From: Pseudomonas sp. Q1-7
Lineage (GTDB): Bacteria > Pseudomonadota > Gammaproteobacteria > Pseudomonadales > Pseudomonadaceae
DNA length: 64,000 bases
Direction of reading: 5' to 3'
NCBI RefSeq assembly: GCF_028010285.1
Contig: NZ_CP116304.1
Coordinates: 5,716,856-5,780,855 of the forward strand
Numbering within the stretch: position 1 is the first letter of the stretch; every line of letters starts with the position of its first letter. The notes beneath the pieces are model-generated. The model did no database searches. It was given only the letters and a program-made list of their open reading frames with translations, and was not told where the DNA came from. Below, piece after piece: positions 35,503 to 45,083 of the stretch. The translations under genes were made by a program, and so were the position numbers.

Positions 35503-35503
<1 letters not shown>
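34859..35503 (-). CDS. DUF1826 protein
   Basis: A 214-residue protein of the DUF1826 family. Features include RFHVDQVPLRLITTYVGVGSQWL in the middle, where a His-x-Asp pair might bind metal, and HVALFKGERW near the C-terminus; this pattern recalls small iron/2-oxoglutarate or metal-binding folds, but I do not claim catalysis. The ATG at 35503 overlaps the zigA stop codon (TGATG), so it is translationally coupled to zigA and should share its zinc-dependent control. Two exact DnaA-box sequences in opposite orientation lie in its 3' part (34921, 35001). Confidence 0.78.
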
Positions 35504-36714
<1,211 letters not shown>

Positions 36715-36854
36715 GGGGGTTCCTCTCGAGGCGGCGCTTCCCGCGGTGCTCCGGCCGGCTGCGGAAAAGGGCGGCCGGGCCTCGACAGGTTGGACGAGGC
36801 GTTCTTCGCGGTTGAGCAGATGACTGACGTGGAGCGATTCTTTCAAGCTAAATT

Positions 36855-36869
36855 TGTTATAACATAACA
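36855..36869. promoter_or_regulatory. Zur box candidate between zigA and folE2
   Basis: TGTTATAACATAACA is an inverted repeat (TGTTAT-AAC-ATAACA) matching the core of known Zur sites (GTTATAATATAAC type). It is 27 bp before the folE2 start and 140 bp before zigA, so one site could repress both when zinc is plentiful. Confidence 0.78.
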
Positions 36870-36896
36870 CTCACCACCAGTTTCAAGAGTCCGCCG

Positions 36897-37787
36897 ATGA
36901 ATGCCATTCACCTCCCGGATGTGGCCGCCCAAACCGCCACCCTCAACCTGCCCCTGGACTGGGTCGGCATGTGCGACATCGCCCAGTCCTTGACGCTGGA
37001 GGGCCAACGCATTTCCGCCCGGGCGGATGCCGGCGTCAGCCTGGACGATGCCGGCGCCCGAGGTATCCACATGTCGCGGCTCTACCTGGCGCTGGCGGAA
37101 CTGGAGCAGGAAGAACTGTCCGCCGATCTGCTGCGCCAGGTCCTGGCGCGCTTTCTCGACAGCCATCGGGACTTGTCCAGCAGTGCCAGCCTCCGCTTGC
37201 GCGGGGAGCTCCTGTTAAAGCGGTCGGCGCTGGTCAGCCCCCTCGCCGGCTGGAAGGCCTACCCTTGGGAAATCCATGCACGCCAGGATCCATGGGGGTT
37301 TCACGTGGAACTTCAATTGGAAGTGGCCTATTCCTCCACCTGTCCATGCTCCGCCGCGCTCGCCCGCCAGCTCATTCAGCAGCGCTTCGCCGAAGAATTC
37401 GCCGACCGTCCCCTGGAACGGCATCAGGTACTGGCCTGGCTAGGCAGCACCCGGGGGATAGTCGCCACGCCCCACAGCCAGCGCAGCAGCGCCCGGCTCT
37501 GGGTGCGCCTGGGTGGATGCACGCAAATTCCGGTGCGCCATCTCGTGGACATGACCGAACAGGCCTTGGGTACTGCGGTACAGACGGCAGTGAAGCGCGC
37601 CGATGAACAGGCCTTCGCCCTGGCCAACGGCCAGAACCTCATGTTCTGCGAGGATGCCGCACGGCGCGTCGGTGGCGCCTTGCGGGGAGAGGAATGGCTG
37701 GAAGGTTTCAAGCTCCGGGTCGTGCACGCGGAAAGCCTCCACGCGCACGACGCCGTTGCCGAATATGCCTGGCGTTATCCGCTATAG
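36897..37787 (+). CDS. folE2: GTP cyclohydrolase FolE2
   Basis: A 296-residue FolE2 (GTP cyclohydrolase IB), which makes dihydroneopterin triphosphate for folate with Mn or Fe and so can replace the zinc enzyme FolE in zinc-poor cells. The catalytic cysteine region is SSTCPCSAALARQL, with HSQRSSARL and the C-terminal FCEDAARRV typical of the family. Placement behind a Zur-box-like palindrome and beside zigA fits zinc-sparing use. The last 13 bases overlap the convergent cfa-like gene. Codons 134-139 contain a parS-like sequence. Confidence 0.92.
   Translation: MNAIHLPDVAAQTATLNLPLDWVGMCDIAQSLTLEGQRISARADAGVSLDDAGARGIHMSRLYLALAELEQEELSADLLRQVLARFLDSHRDLSSSASLRLRGELLLKRSALVSPLAGWKAYPWEIHARQDPWGFHVELQLEVAYSSTCPCSAALARQLIQQRFAEEFADRPLERHQVLAWLGSTRGIVATPHSQRSSARLWVRLGGCTQIPVRHLVDMTEQALGTAVQTAVKRADEQAFALANGQNLMFCEDAARRVGGALRGEEWLEGFKLRVVHAESLHAHDAVAEYAWRYPL
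37298..37311. promoter_or_regulatory. parS-like sequence inside folE2
   Basis: GTTTCACGTGGAAC differs by one base from either palindromic parS core (GTTTCACGTGAAAC or GTTCCACGTGGAAC). It lies about 26.7 kb from dnaA. It encodes part of a conserved FolE2 segment, so chance is possible. Confidence 0.35.
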
Positions 37788-38962
37788 AGGTCCGCCCGGC
37801 TCCAGGGCAGCTCATGGGAGCCATCCCGATGAGGCTTGGTGGCGAGTATCTGGTGCAGGTTGATCCACCCCTTCTGGAAGGCATGGGAACAGCCGGCCAG
37901 ATACAGCCGCCAGATTCGCAGCGCCTGTTCGGGCACCAGGCTGGCGGCCCTGGCCAGGTTGGCTTCCAGGTTGCCGCTCCAGAACGCCAGGGTGCGCGCA
38001 TAGTGCAGCCGCAGGCTCTCCACATCCACCACTTCCAGGCCAGCCAGGCTCAGCTCGCTCACCATGGTGGCGAGGTGCGGTAACTCACCATGGGGAAACA
38101 CATAGCGGTCGATGAAGTCACCCGCGCCACGGCCCACCGGCCGGCCATCCGGGTGCCGCGCGGTGATGCCATGGTTCATCACCAGACCGCCGGCGCGCAC
38201 CGCGCCGAACAGGCGCTGGCAATAGACCGCCAGGTTGGCGTGGCCAACATGCTCGAACATGCCAACGCTGACCACCTTGTCGAAACGGCCATCCTGCGGC
38301 AGGTCTCGGTAGTCCAGCAGTTGCAGCTCGACACGATCCTCCAGTCCTTCAGCCTTTACCCGCTCCCGTCCAAGCGCCAGTTGTTGTTGGCTCAGGGTAA
38401 TACCGAATACCCGCGCACCGTACTCGCGAGCGGCGAAGCGCGCCAGGCCTCCCCAGCCACAGCCCACATCCAACAGGTAATCACCGGGTTTCAGCCGCAG
38501 TTTGCGGCAGAGATGGTGCAGCTTGGCCTGCTGGGCGTCGTCGAGGTCCTCGCTACCCGTCGGGTAGTACGCGCAGGAATAGACCATGTCGCGGTCAAGC
38601 CACAGGGCGTAGAAATCGTTGGACAGGTCGTAGTGGTAGGAGATGGCCGCGGCATCGGTGGCCTTGTCGTGGGACTGGCGTTCGGGCGCCGCCTCGTCCG
38701 CCTCACCGATCAGTGCCTCGCTCAGGGCATCCCCGATGCGAATCACGTCGAGGATCGGCCCTTCCAGCTCCAGACGCCCTTCCACATAGGCGGTCCCCAG
38801 CGTGTCCAGGCTTGGACGGGTCAACAGCGACACCACGCCGGAGTCCTTCACCGTCATGGTCACGGTCGGGTTCGGGCCGAGGTCGATCTCCGTGCCATCC
38901 CACAGCCGCAGGCGCAGCGGCAGTTTCAGATCGCGCAGGACCGGTGGAAGTTGCGCAAGCAT
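37775..38962 (-). CDS. Cyclopropane-fatty-acyl-phospholipid synthase-like methyltransferase
   Basis: A 395-residue CFA synthase-type SAM methyltransferase. The N-terminal domain is about 110 residues. The SAM site is LLDVGCGWGGLARFAA, followed by GITLSQQQ and MFEHVG. SYHYDLSNDFYALWLDRDMVYSCAYY is the conserved substrate region. Such enzymes form cyclopropane rings in membrane lipids; P. aeruginosa has a homologue here besides the main Cfa, so it may act on other lipids. AAGGAGGGG precedes the ATG at 38962. Confidence 0.87.
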   Translation of the reverse strand: MLAQLPPVLRDLKLPLRLRLWDGTEIDLGPNPTVTMTVKDSGVVSLLTRPSLDTLGTAYVEGRLELEGPILDVIRIGDALSEALIGEADEAAPERQSHDKATDAAAISYHYDLSNDFYALWLDRDMVYSCAYYPTGSEDLDDAQQAKLHHLCRKLRLKPGDYLLDVGCGWGGLARFAAREYGARVFGITLSQQQLALGRERVKAEGLEDRVELQLLDYRDLPQDGRFDKVVSVGMFEHVGHANLAVYCQRLFGAVRAGGLVMNHGITARHPDGRPVGRGAGDFIDRYVFPHGELPHLATMVSELSLAGLEVVDVESLRLHYARTLAFWSGNLEANLARAASLVPEQALRIWRLYLAGCSHAFQKGWINLHQILATKPHRDGSHELPWSRADLYSG

Positions 38963-39486
38963 AGAAACCCCTCCTTGACCAAGGACACTGGAAAGGTAGA
39001 CCAATCCGGACAGTTGTCAGGCTATCCATTCGATAGGATTCACTCAATCTCGAGGACCTTCCAGCCCACCTGATTATTTGACCACTGTCCGTGGTCAACG
39101 GCTCACCCTTTCAGGTCGTTTCAGGCGGACGCGCCCTGGTAATCACCGAAACCGGGCAGCGGCACAGGGCGCGCCATCGGCCTGCAGGAGCCGCTCAGCT
39201 ACTGGCAGCATTCATGAAACGCAGGATCCTCACTCACCCAGTCGCTGGATGACTCGCTTGGAACATCCCGGCTTGCATCGTGGCGTATGCCCCATGAGGA
39301 GCATCGCCAACCAAGAGGAGAGCTCCGCTGTGCGAGTTCGCAAAGCGGGGCATGGTGGAGACAAGGTCACACCCTCGTAGCGTGATTGCGAACGAGGGGA
39401 AGTCGCCACGACCGCATTCCCGACGTAGGGACGGCCGTAACAGTCCTTGTTGACTCGGGACGAGCTCTATTTATTTCAGACAGCTC
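38963..39486. other. Gene-free region between cfa-like gene and Tn7-like element
   Basis: It holds the cfa-like promoter region. Two inverted repeats stand out: TTGACCAC at 39078-39085 with GTGGTCAA at 39091-39098 (5-bp spacer, 116 bp before the cfa-like start, a candidate operator), and CCCTCGT with ACGAGGG near 39371-39397. An open frame at 39078-39380 shows no gene-like features. AGCTC at 39482-39486 is one copy of the possible target duplication. Confidence 0.45.
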
Positions 39487-39497
39487 TGATCTTAGAG

Positions 39498-39638
39498 AAT
39501 AAAGTCCGTCGCGCCTTTGCCGTCGCCAGCCCTAGTGCCCCGTGACCCCGTCTATACAATAGTGTGCATCTAAAGTCCGTCGCGCCCCCTCGAAATCATA
39601 GAAACCAGGGAACAGCTAAAGAATAAAGTCTGTCGCGC
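39498..39638 (+). repeat. Left-end array of TnsB-like sites
   Basis: Three direct repeats: AATAAAGTCCGTCGCGCC at 39498-39515, TAAAGTCCGTCGCGCC at 39571-39586, AATAAAGTCTGTCGCGC at 39622-39638. Confidence 0.75.
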
Positions 39639-39763
39639 ACTCAGACGCTCGCCTATGTGGAATGTCCCGAGTCGGCAAGTGAGAGACGCCCGCACAACTC
39701 AGCGAAGGTTACAGACCAAGCAGACATTACCGGTTAGAAGCCGGTGTCGACTGCGCAGACAAT

Positions 39764-39826
39764 TTAATCCGAGGGATCAATGTAAGGCTTGAAGACGTTG
39801 AATGGGTTAGGCAACACCAAGTGAAT
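39764..39826 (-). pseudogene. Detached 3' end of the LuxR-type gene
   Basis: If the IS and one TCGAC copy are removed, the LuxR-type frame continues here for 20 codons (IHLVLPNPFNVFKPYIDPSD) to a TAA at 39764-39766. This fragment has no start of its own. It shows the gene was intact before insertion. Confidence 0.75.
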
Positions 39827-39868
39827 TCGACTGGACTTGCCCCTATCAAACCGGACACCGGCACCCCG

Positions 39869-40747
39869 TTAAGTTGATGCCTCAGCCAAGCGCCTGAACT
39901 CGCGAGGCGAGCGGTAGTTCAGTGCGCTGTGCGGATGTTCCTCGTTGTAATGCTCGAAGGCGATGGCCAGGTTGCGCAGGGCCGTCGCCCGATCGGGCTT
40001 GGGCATGTGGCGGATGTAGTCGCGCTTCATTGTCTTCACGAAGCTCTCCGCCATGCCGTTGCTCTGCGGGCTGCACACCGGGGTTGTCAGGGGCAGCAAA
40101 CCGATCTGTCGGGCAAAGGCCCGGGTCTGTTCGGCGGTATAGGCCGAGCCGTTATCGCTCAGCCATTGCACCGGCGACGCCGGCAGCTCGCTACCGAAGC
40201 GTTGCTCGATGGCTTCCAGCATCACGTCGCGGACATCGTCGCCACTGTAGCCGTTTGGGCTGGCTACCCAACTGATGGCCTCGCGGTCGCAGCAGTCCAA
40301 GGCGAAGGTCACGCGCAGTTTTTCGCCGTCCTCGCAGCGGAACTCGAATCCATCCGAACACCAGCGGGTGTTGCTCGTGTCCACGGCAACACGACCTTCG
40401 TGACGCCGCGCTACACCCGGCTGTTTACGCCGCCGCTCTAGCAACAGATCGTGGTCACGCATGACGCGGTAAACCCGCTTCACATTGACCGGTGGCTGGG
40501 CCTGCTGCTCATGCTGCCGACGCAACAGACCCCAGACCCGGCGATAGCCGTAGCTGGGCAACGTGCCGACGGCCTGCTTGATCTGCTCGACCAGGGCCGC
40601 ATCGTTGAGCGTCCGGCGACGACGCGGCTGCAGCCCCGGAACAGGCTGTTTGAGTCGAGCCGTCAATTGCGAGCGCGCCACACCGAGACTCTCACTGACC
40701 GCTTTCACTGGTCGTCCCCCGGCAACAAGGGTGAGTGCGCAATCCAT
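39869..40747 (-). CDS. IS2-type transposase OrfB (DDE domain)
   Basis: A 292-residue integrase-core frame. The DDE acids are visible: Asp in [10 protein letters not shown], Asp in [10 protein letters not shown] and Glu in [15 protein letters not shown] about 35 residues later. An HTH_21-type segment ([16 protein letters not shown]) precedes. It overlaps orfA by 43 bp in the -1 frame, and an AAAA run in the overlap (codons CGA AAA TGG) is a likely slippage site giving the OrfAB fusion. The frame is intact, so the IS may be active. Confidence 0.9.
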   Translation of the reverse strand: MDCALTLVAGGRPVKAVSESLGVARSQLTARLKQPVPGLQPRRRRTLNDAALVEQIKQAVGTLPSYGYRRVWGLLRRQHEQQAQPPVNVKRVYRVMRDHDLLLERRRKQPGVARRHEGRVAVDTSNTRWCSDGFEFRCEDGEKLRVTFALDCCDREAISWVASPNGYSGDDVRDVMLEAIEQRFGSELPASPVQWLSDNGSAYTAEQTRAFARQIGLLPLTTPVCSPQSNGMAESFVKTMKRDYIRHMPKPDRATALRNLAIAFEHYNEEHPHSALNYRSPREFRRLAEAST

Positions 40748-41091
40748 TTTCGCGAGCGGGCGATCTCCACCGCTTCCTTGAGTATCTCGGCTTCCATGGT
40801 TTTCTTGCCCAGCATCCGTTGCAGTTCGCGGATCTGCTTAAGGGCATCGGCCAGCTCGGAAGCAGGCACCACCGCTTCACCGGCACTGACCGCCGACAGG
40901 CTGCCGTCCTGGTAGAGCTTGCGCCAATGGAACAGCTGGTTGGGATTGATGCCGTTGCGCCGGGCCACCACCGAGACACTTTGTCCGGGCTCCAGGCTCT
41001 CGCGCACCATAGCCAGTTTCTCCTCGACGCTCCAGCGGCGCCGCCGCTCCTGGCCGAGCACTTCGATGGTCTTGTCTTTGCTGGTAGTCAT
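40705..41091 (-). CDS. IS2-type OrfA (helix-turn-helix)
   Basis: A 128-residue protein with a transposase_8-type helix-turn-helix ([20 protein letters not shown], then [17 protein letters not shown]) and a leucine zipper-like coil ([20 protein letters not shown]). It binds the IS ends and regulates transposition, alone or fused to OrfB. ATG at 41091 and GTG at 41097 are both possible starts. Confidence 0.88.
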   Translation of the reverse strand: MTTSKDKTIEVLGQERRRRWSVEEKLAMVRESLEPGQSVSVVARRNGINPNQLFHWRKLYQDGSLSAVSAGEAVVPASELADALKQIRELQRMLGKKTMEAEILKEAVEIARSRKWIAHSPLLPGDDQ

Positions 41092-41158
41092 AAACACAGT
41101 CGTTTGCCTATCCCTTATGGTAAGGGGGAAACGGTGTCCTGTGTTTCAAGGGGCTCGT

Positions 41159-41752
41159 TCATCGACGACTGACCCCCAGCTTGCCGTAGATATGATTCAG
41201 GTGAACCTTGACTGTCTTGTCACTGATCCCGAGGTGTCGCGCGGTTTCCTTGTTCGACATGCCGCGCCGAATGCAGGCGATTATTTCTGACTCACGCGGT
41301 GTCGGCTTATTTGTTTGCATGAGGGCGCGGGAAGCTCCTTCCTGCAGCAGAGAGATTTCCAAAGTTCGACGTTCAAGCCAAAGGCCGCCGCAACTCACGA
41401 CGCGAACAGCCTTTGCAAGCAGCCGCAGCTCATGCCCAGCCGACAAGAGCCCCCGTACCCCCATTGGAACCAGTTGCAGCAAGGCCACACCATCGAGCGA
41501 CTGGCCATTGAAGATCAATATGCGGGTCGTTGAGTGAGCTGAAAAGGCACCGAGCAATGCAACTGGATCTGCGGCAATCAGGCTCTCATCCAGGAGCAAT
41601 ACATCGGAGAGCACTTTTTCTGCCAGTTGAATTGCGTGCTCGCCGGTGGCCAGGCCAAGCACGCTCAGGTCGTCTTCCTCGCCGAGCAGGAGCAGCAGTT
41701 CGCTCCAGGACGCATTGATTCCAGCCGCGATGAAGACGCTGATCTTCGCCAT
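41159..41752 (-). CDS. LuxR/NarL-type regulator truncated at its 3' end by the IS
   Basis: A 197-residue product with an N-terminal receiver-like domain (about 1-115; LLLDESLIAADPVALLGAF) and a C-terminal LuxR helix-turn-helix (about 140-197; TPRESEIIACIRRGMSNKE). The receiver lacks several usual acidic residues, so phosphorylation is doubtful. The stop codon TGA is the first three bases of the IS end; the native gene would have continued about 20 codons (fragment at 39764-39826). The helix-turn-helix is nearly complete, so the truncated protein may keep some DNA binding. It is divergent from the secreted protein gene and is likely its regulator. Confidence 0.8.
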   Translation of the reverse strand: MAKISVFIAAGINASWSELLLLLGEEDDLSVLGLATGEHAIQLAEKVLSDVLLLDESLIAADPVALLGAFSAHSTTRILIFNGQSLDGVALLQLVPMGVRGLLSAGHELRLLAKAVRVVSCGGLWLERRTLEISLLQEGASRALMQTNKPTPRESEIIACIRRGMSNKETARHLGISDKTVKVHLNHIYGKLGVSRR

Positions 41753-41851
41753 TGAGTTCGTCCCAGCGCACTTTGTCCGGCGCGCCTTAGAGGGGGGTGA
41801 AACTCAATATAGAAGGCCGACTACTGCCCCGAACAGCCAGTCGTACCCCCG

Positions 41852-41883
41852 CCTAAGCCACGTGTCCGATCCTAAGCCACGTG
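41852..41883. repeat. Two direct copies of CCTAAGCCACGTG
   Basis: The 13-mer occurs at 41852-41864 and 41871-41883, 19 bp apart, in the gap between the divergent LuxR-type and secreted-protein genes (41753-42109). It could be a binding site for the LuxR-type protein. The remainder of this gap shows no other feature I can name. Confidence 0.55.
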
Positions 41884-42109
41884 GCCTATCTCAAAGACTC
41901 CACTAGGCCCTCTGACCGATATCGTGGCGTTTTGCCTGCTGCCATAGTGCGTTAACCGTCCCTGTCTCCAGCGCTCTCACAAGGCAGGTTCGGAAGCCCG
42001 AATATTCAAAAAACGGTAATTCGGCCGGAGCGTTACAGGAGCTGTGAAGTTGCTGCTTGGGAATGATTTCACCGGAGAAACGCCGCGCAAATCCTTATGA
42101 GGTATATCC

Positions 42110-43000
42110 ATGAACGCAAAGAAAATCATGCTGGCGTTCGCCCTGGCCACTGGGCTTTTGTCTGCAATAAGCAGCACATTCGCGCACCATGAAGTCGGCA
42201 AAACCAGCTACCTTTCCGACACCAACTACATCACATCCGTGCCAGGCAACTTCGTCGCCGAGGATGATGATCAGATTTGCTACAACGTGTTTGGCGACCT
42301 AGGCCTGGGCGAGCTCCGCGGTTTCAAGATTGATCCTCCCGTCGCGGGAACCTATGACGCGATAACAGTGACTTTGAGCAATGGAAAGTATTTGGCATGG
42401 AGCGCACCCAGTAGCCTCAACGTGCTGGCCGTGGTGGTAAAAGGGGGGCCGAATTACACGTTGTACGATTACCTGCATGCTTCACTCGACGCCAGCATAC
42501 AAAAACCAATTCCGAGTCAAGACCTGTGGCTGCATTCTCCACTGCACAAGGGGAAGATTCCTGACATCAGTCACTTCAACTTCTGCTACCAAGTGAAGGC
42601 TCCCGGAGACCAAGGGTGCACACCAGGGTATTGGCGTAACCATGCTGACCGTTGGACTGGCGCTCTCCCATCGGACTATTTCGACACCACGTTCAATGTG
42701 ACGAGTGGCCTCGGCGCCACTTATACCCTAGGCCAGGCCGCCTGGGCAGCTGGTGGTGGGGTTCTGGCGTTGGCGCGGCACGGTACGGCGGGCCTGCTCA
42801 ATGCCTATGGCGGCGTCCCCAATGGTGACGGAACGACCGTTGCCTACGCCTACACGGTCGCTGAAGTCCTTTCCATGGTGAAGACTGCGATCGACAGTGG
42901 TGATCCCGCTTTGATCGAAAGCACTAAGGACTTGTTGGCTGCGGCCAACGAAGCTGGTTGCCCGTTGAACGGAACGAGCGCGAACCCTGCACCGCATTGA
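42110..43000 (+). CDS. Secreted protein with TPGYWRNH motif
   Basis: A 296-residue protein: signal peptide (KKIMLAFALATGLLSAISSTFA) with mature start at about HHEVGK, a beta-rich N-terminal half and, near residue 168, GCTPGYWRNHADRWTG. The related TPGYWKNH signature occurs in many secreted proteins of unknown function. Four Cys residues (ICYNVF, FNFCYQ, QGCTPG, AGCPLN) could form two disulfides. GAGG precedes the ATG. Codon use is less GC-rich than in neighbours, fitting transferred cargo of the Tn7-like element. A role in surface or matrix biology under the adjacent regulator is only a guess. A GCCAACC/GGTTGGC hairpin lies just after the gene. Confidence 0.78.
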   Translation: MNAKKIMLAFALATGLLSAISSTFAHHEVGKTSYLSDTNYITSVPGNFVAEDDDQICYNVFGDLGLGELRGFKIDPPVAGTYDAITVTLSNGKYLAWSAPSSLNVLAVVVKGGPNYTLYDYLHASLDASIQKPIPSQDLWLHSPLHKGKIPDISHFNFCYQVKAPGDQGCTPGYWRNHADRWTGALPSDYFDTTFNVTSGLGATYTLGQAAWAAGGGVLALARHGTAGLLNAYGGVPNGDGTTVAYAYTVAEVLSMVKTAIDSGDPALIESTKDLLAAANEAGCPLNGTSANPAPH

Positions 43001-43160
43001 CCACACGGCCAACCTATCTTCCCGAAAGAGGGGTTGGCACAGCTGTGTCCAACATCCAGATCAGATAAGCATTGGATAGATTAAGCGTACGGAAGAGAAG
43101 GCAGACGTGGACGGCGCTGGGATGCACCGTCCACGAGACTCACTGCTTAGGGGGTCAGCT

Positions 43161-43209
43161 GCGCGACAGACCTCATTCTCTAGCAACAGACTTAATTGTT
43201 TGAAACCAC
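43161..43209 (-). repeat. Right-end TnsB-like sites next to glmS
   Basis: On the minus strand: TGTGGTTTCA terminus, then AACAATTAAGTCTGTTGC (43200-43183) and AGAATGAGGTCTGTCGCGC (43179-43161). A third degenerate copy may lie at 43130-43149. Confidence 0.65.
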
Positions 43210-43232
43210 AGCTCCTTGCCCGCGGCTCCTCG

Positions 43233-45068
43233 TTATTCCACGGTCACCGATTTGGCGAGGTTGCGTGGCTGGTCGACGTCGGTGCCCTTGAGCACGGCCA
43301 CGTAGTAGGACAGCAGCTGCAGGGGAATGGTGTAGAGGATGGGCGCCAGGGAGTCATCGATATGCGGCATGGCCACCATGTGGGTGCCCTCGCCATTGTC
43401 GATGCCGGCCTCGCCATCGGCGAAGACGATCAGCTCGCCGCCGCGGGCACGGACTTCCTGCAGGTTGGACTTGAGCTTCTCCACCAGCTCGTTGTTCGGC
43501 GCCACGGTAACGACCGGCATGTCGCTGTCCACCAGAGCCAGGGGGCCGTGCTTGAGTTCGCCGGCCGGGTAGGCTTCGGCATGGATATAGGAAATTTCCT
43601 TCAGCTTCAGCGAACCTTCCATCGCCACCGGGTACTGCGCACCACGGCCGAGGAACAGGGTGTGGTGCTTCTCGGCGAACAGCTCGGCGACCTTCTCCAC
43701 GGTCTTGTCCATGGCCAGGGCTTCACCCAGGCGGGTCGGCAGGCGACGCAGCTCTTCGACCAGACCGGCCTCAATTCCGTCTTCCAGGGTGCCGCGCACC
43801 TGGCCCAGGGACAGGGTCAGCAGCATCAGCGCCACCAGTTGGGTGGTGAAGGCCTTGGTGGAGGCCACGCCGATTTCCGGGCCGGCCTGGGTCAACAGGG
43901 TCAGGTCGGACTCGCGCACGAGGGAGCTGGTGCCGACGTTGCAGATCGCCAGGGTGGTCAGGTAACCCAGCTCCTTGGCGTTGCGCAGGGCCGCCAGGGT
44001 GTCGGCGGTTTCACCAGACTGGGAGATGGTGACGAACAGGGTGTCCGGCTGCACGACTACCTTGCGGTAGCGGAACTCGCTGGCCACTTCGATCTGGCAG
44101 GGAATGCCGGCCAGGCCTTCGAGCCAGTAACGGGCAACCATGCCCGCGTGGTAGCTGGTGCCGCAGGCGACGATCTGCACGTTGCGCACCTTGGCGAACA
44201 GCTCGGCGGCACGCGGACCGAAGGCATTCACCAACACATGGTCGGCACCCAGACGGCCTTCCAGGGTGCGCTGCACCACCTTGGGTTGCTCGTGGATTTC
44301 CTTGAGCATGAAGTGGCGGTACTCACCCTTGTCGGCCGCTTCCGCGCCTTCGTGGTACTGCACTTGCTCACGCTGCACGGCGTTGCCTTGCTGATCCCAG
44401 ACCTGCACGCTGTCGCGGCGGATCTCGGCGATATCACCCTCTTCCAGGTAGATGAAGCGGTCGGTCACCTGCCGTAGTGCGAGCTGGTCGGAAGCAAGGA
44501 AGTTTTCGCCCAGCCCCAGGCCCACCACCAACGGGCTGCCGCTGCGGGCGGCGAGCAGGCGATCCGGCTGGGCGGCGCTGATCACGGCCAGGCCATAAGC
44601 GCCGTGGAGTTCGGTCACCGCCGATTTCAGCGCGTCGGCCAGGTCCGGCAGGGTCTTCAGCTTGTGGTTCAGCAGGTGGACGATGACTTCGGTGTCGGTG
44701 TCCGAGGTGAACGCGTAGCCAAGGCCCTTGAGCTGCTCACGCAGGGCTTCGTAGTTCTCGATGATGCCGTTGTGCACCACGGCCAGCTGGTCACCGGAAA
44801 AGTGCGGGTGAGCGTTGCGCTCGCTGGGCGCGCCGTGGGTGGCCCAGCGCGTGTGGGCAATGCCCAGGCGACCGGCCAGCGGCTGTTCGGCCAGGGCCTG
44901 CTCCAGCTCCGCGACCTTGCCGACGCGACGGCAGCGCTCGAGCTGGCCGTCATGGGTGAAGACCGCCACGCCCGCGCTGTCATAGCCACGGTATTCGAGG
45001 CGCTTGAGGCCCTCGACCAGGATTGCGGTGATACTACGCTCGGCTACGGCGCCCACGATGCCACACAT
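43233..45068 (-). CDS. glmS: Glucosamine-fructose-6-phosphate aminotransferase
   Basis: A 611-residue enzyme that makes glucosamine 6-phosphate from fructose 6-phosphate and glutamine, the first step to UDP-GlcNAc. It starts [12 protein letters not shown] with the N-terminal nucleophile Cys2 and glutaminase domain, and the isomerase half has two SIS domains ([32 protein letters not shown]). It ends in AKSVTVE, the conserved codons that TnsD recognises for Tn7 insertion. It lies 15 bp after glmR in an operon. A Tn7-like element occupies the site downstream. Confidence 0.97.
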   Translation of the reverse strand: MCGIVGAVAERSITAILVEGLKRLEYRGYDSAGVAVFTHDGQLERCRRVGKVAELEQALAEQPLAGRLGIAHTRWATHGAPSERNAHPHFSGDQLAVVHNGIIENYEALREQLKGLGYAFTSDTDTEVIVHLLNHKLKTLPDLADALKSAVTELHGAYGLAVISAAQPDRLLAARSGSPLVVGLGLGENFLASDQLALRQVTDRFIYLEEGDIAEIRRDSVQVWDQQGNAVQREQVQYHEGAEAADKGEYRHFMLKEIHEQPKVVQRTLEGRLGADHVLVNAFGPRAAELFAKVRNVQIVACGTSYHAGMVARYWLEGLAGIPCQIEVASEFRYRKVVVQPDTLFVTISQSGETADTLAALRNAKELGYLTTLAICNVGTSSLVRESDLTLLTQAGPEIGVASTKAFTTQLVALMLLTLSLGQVRGTLEDGIEAGLVEELRRLPTRLGEALAMDKTVEKVAELFAEKHHTLFLGRGAQYPVAMEGSLKLKEISYIHAEAYPAGELKHGPLALVDSDMPVVTVAPNNELVEKLKSNLQEVRARGGELIVFADGEAGIDNGEGTHMVAMPHIDDSLAPILYTIPLQLLSYYVAVLKGTDVDQPRNLAKSVTVE

Positions 45069-45083
45069 GGCTGTTCTCCTTTC

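Larger units (their letters stand above)
39832..41161 (-). mobile_element. IS3-family, IS2-group insertion sequence, 1330 bp, complete
   Basis: The ends are imperfect inverted repeats: TGGACTTGCCCC at 39832 and, on the other strand, TGAACGAGCCCC from 41161, each followed within 20 bases by GGACACCG. The IS is flanked by identical 5-bp copies of TCGAC (39827-39831 and 41162-41166). Length, end sequence and two overlapping transposase frames match the IS2 group. The insertion splits the LuxR-type gene. Confidence 0.9.
39487..43209. mobile_element. Tn7-like element in attTn7 downstream of glmS, lacking tns genes
   Basis: Both edges carry repeated AATAAAGTC(C/T)GTCGCGC-like sites pointing inward: 39498, 39571 and 39622 on the left and 43183-43200 and 43161-43179 (reverse strand) on the right. 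AATAAAGTC also occurs in the TnsB sites of Tn7. The right end reads TGTGGTTTCAAACAATTAAG on the minus strand, resembling the TGTGG terminus of Tn7. AGCTC at 39482-39486 and 43210-43214 is a possible 5-bp duplication. The element lies about 20 bp past the glmS stop codon, where Tn7 family elements insert. No tnsABCD genes are present. Cargo is a LuxR-type gene with an IS and a secreted protein gene. GC content looks lower than in neighbours. Confidence 0.68.

Noticed and set aside
39078..39380. Open frame of 100 codons between cfa-like gene and the Tn7-like element
   Set aside because: No ribosome site, no recognisable domain, low-complexity Arg/Ser-rich product; the region has regulatory dyads instead.
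39320..39410. Possible group II intron fragment (starts GTGCGAG)
   Set aside because: Only a weak resemblance at the 5' end; no domain V hairpin and no reverse transcriptase gene.
43008..43038. Rho-independent terminator after the secreted protein gene
   Set aside because: GCCAACC and GGTTGGC pair, but there is no T-run; kept only as a hairpin mention in the gene entry.
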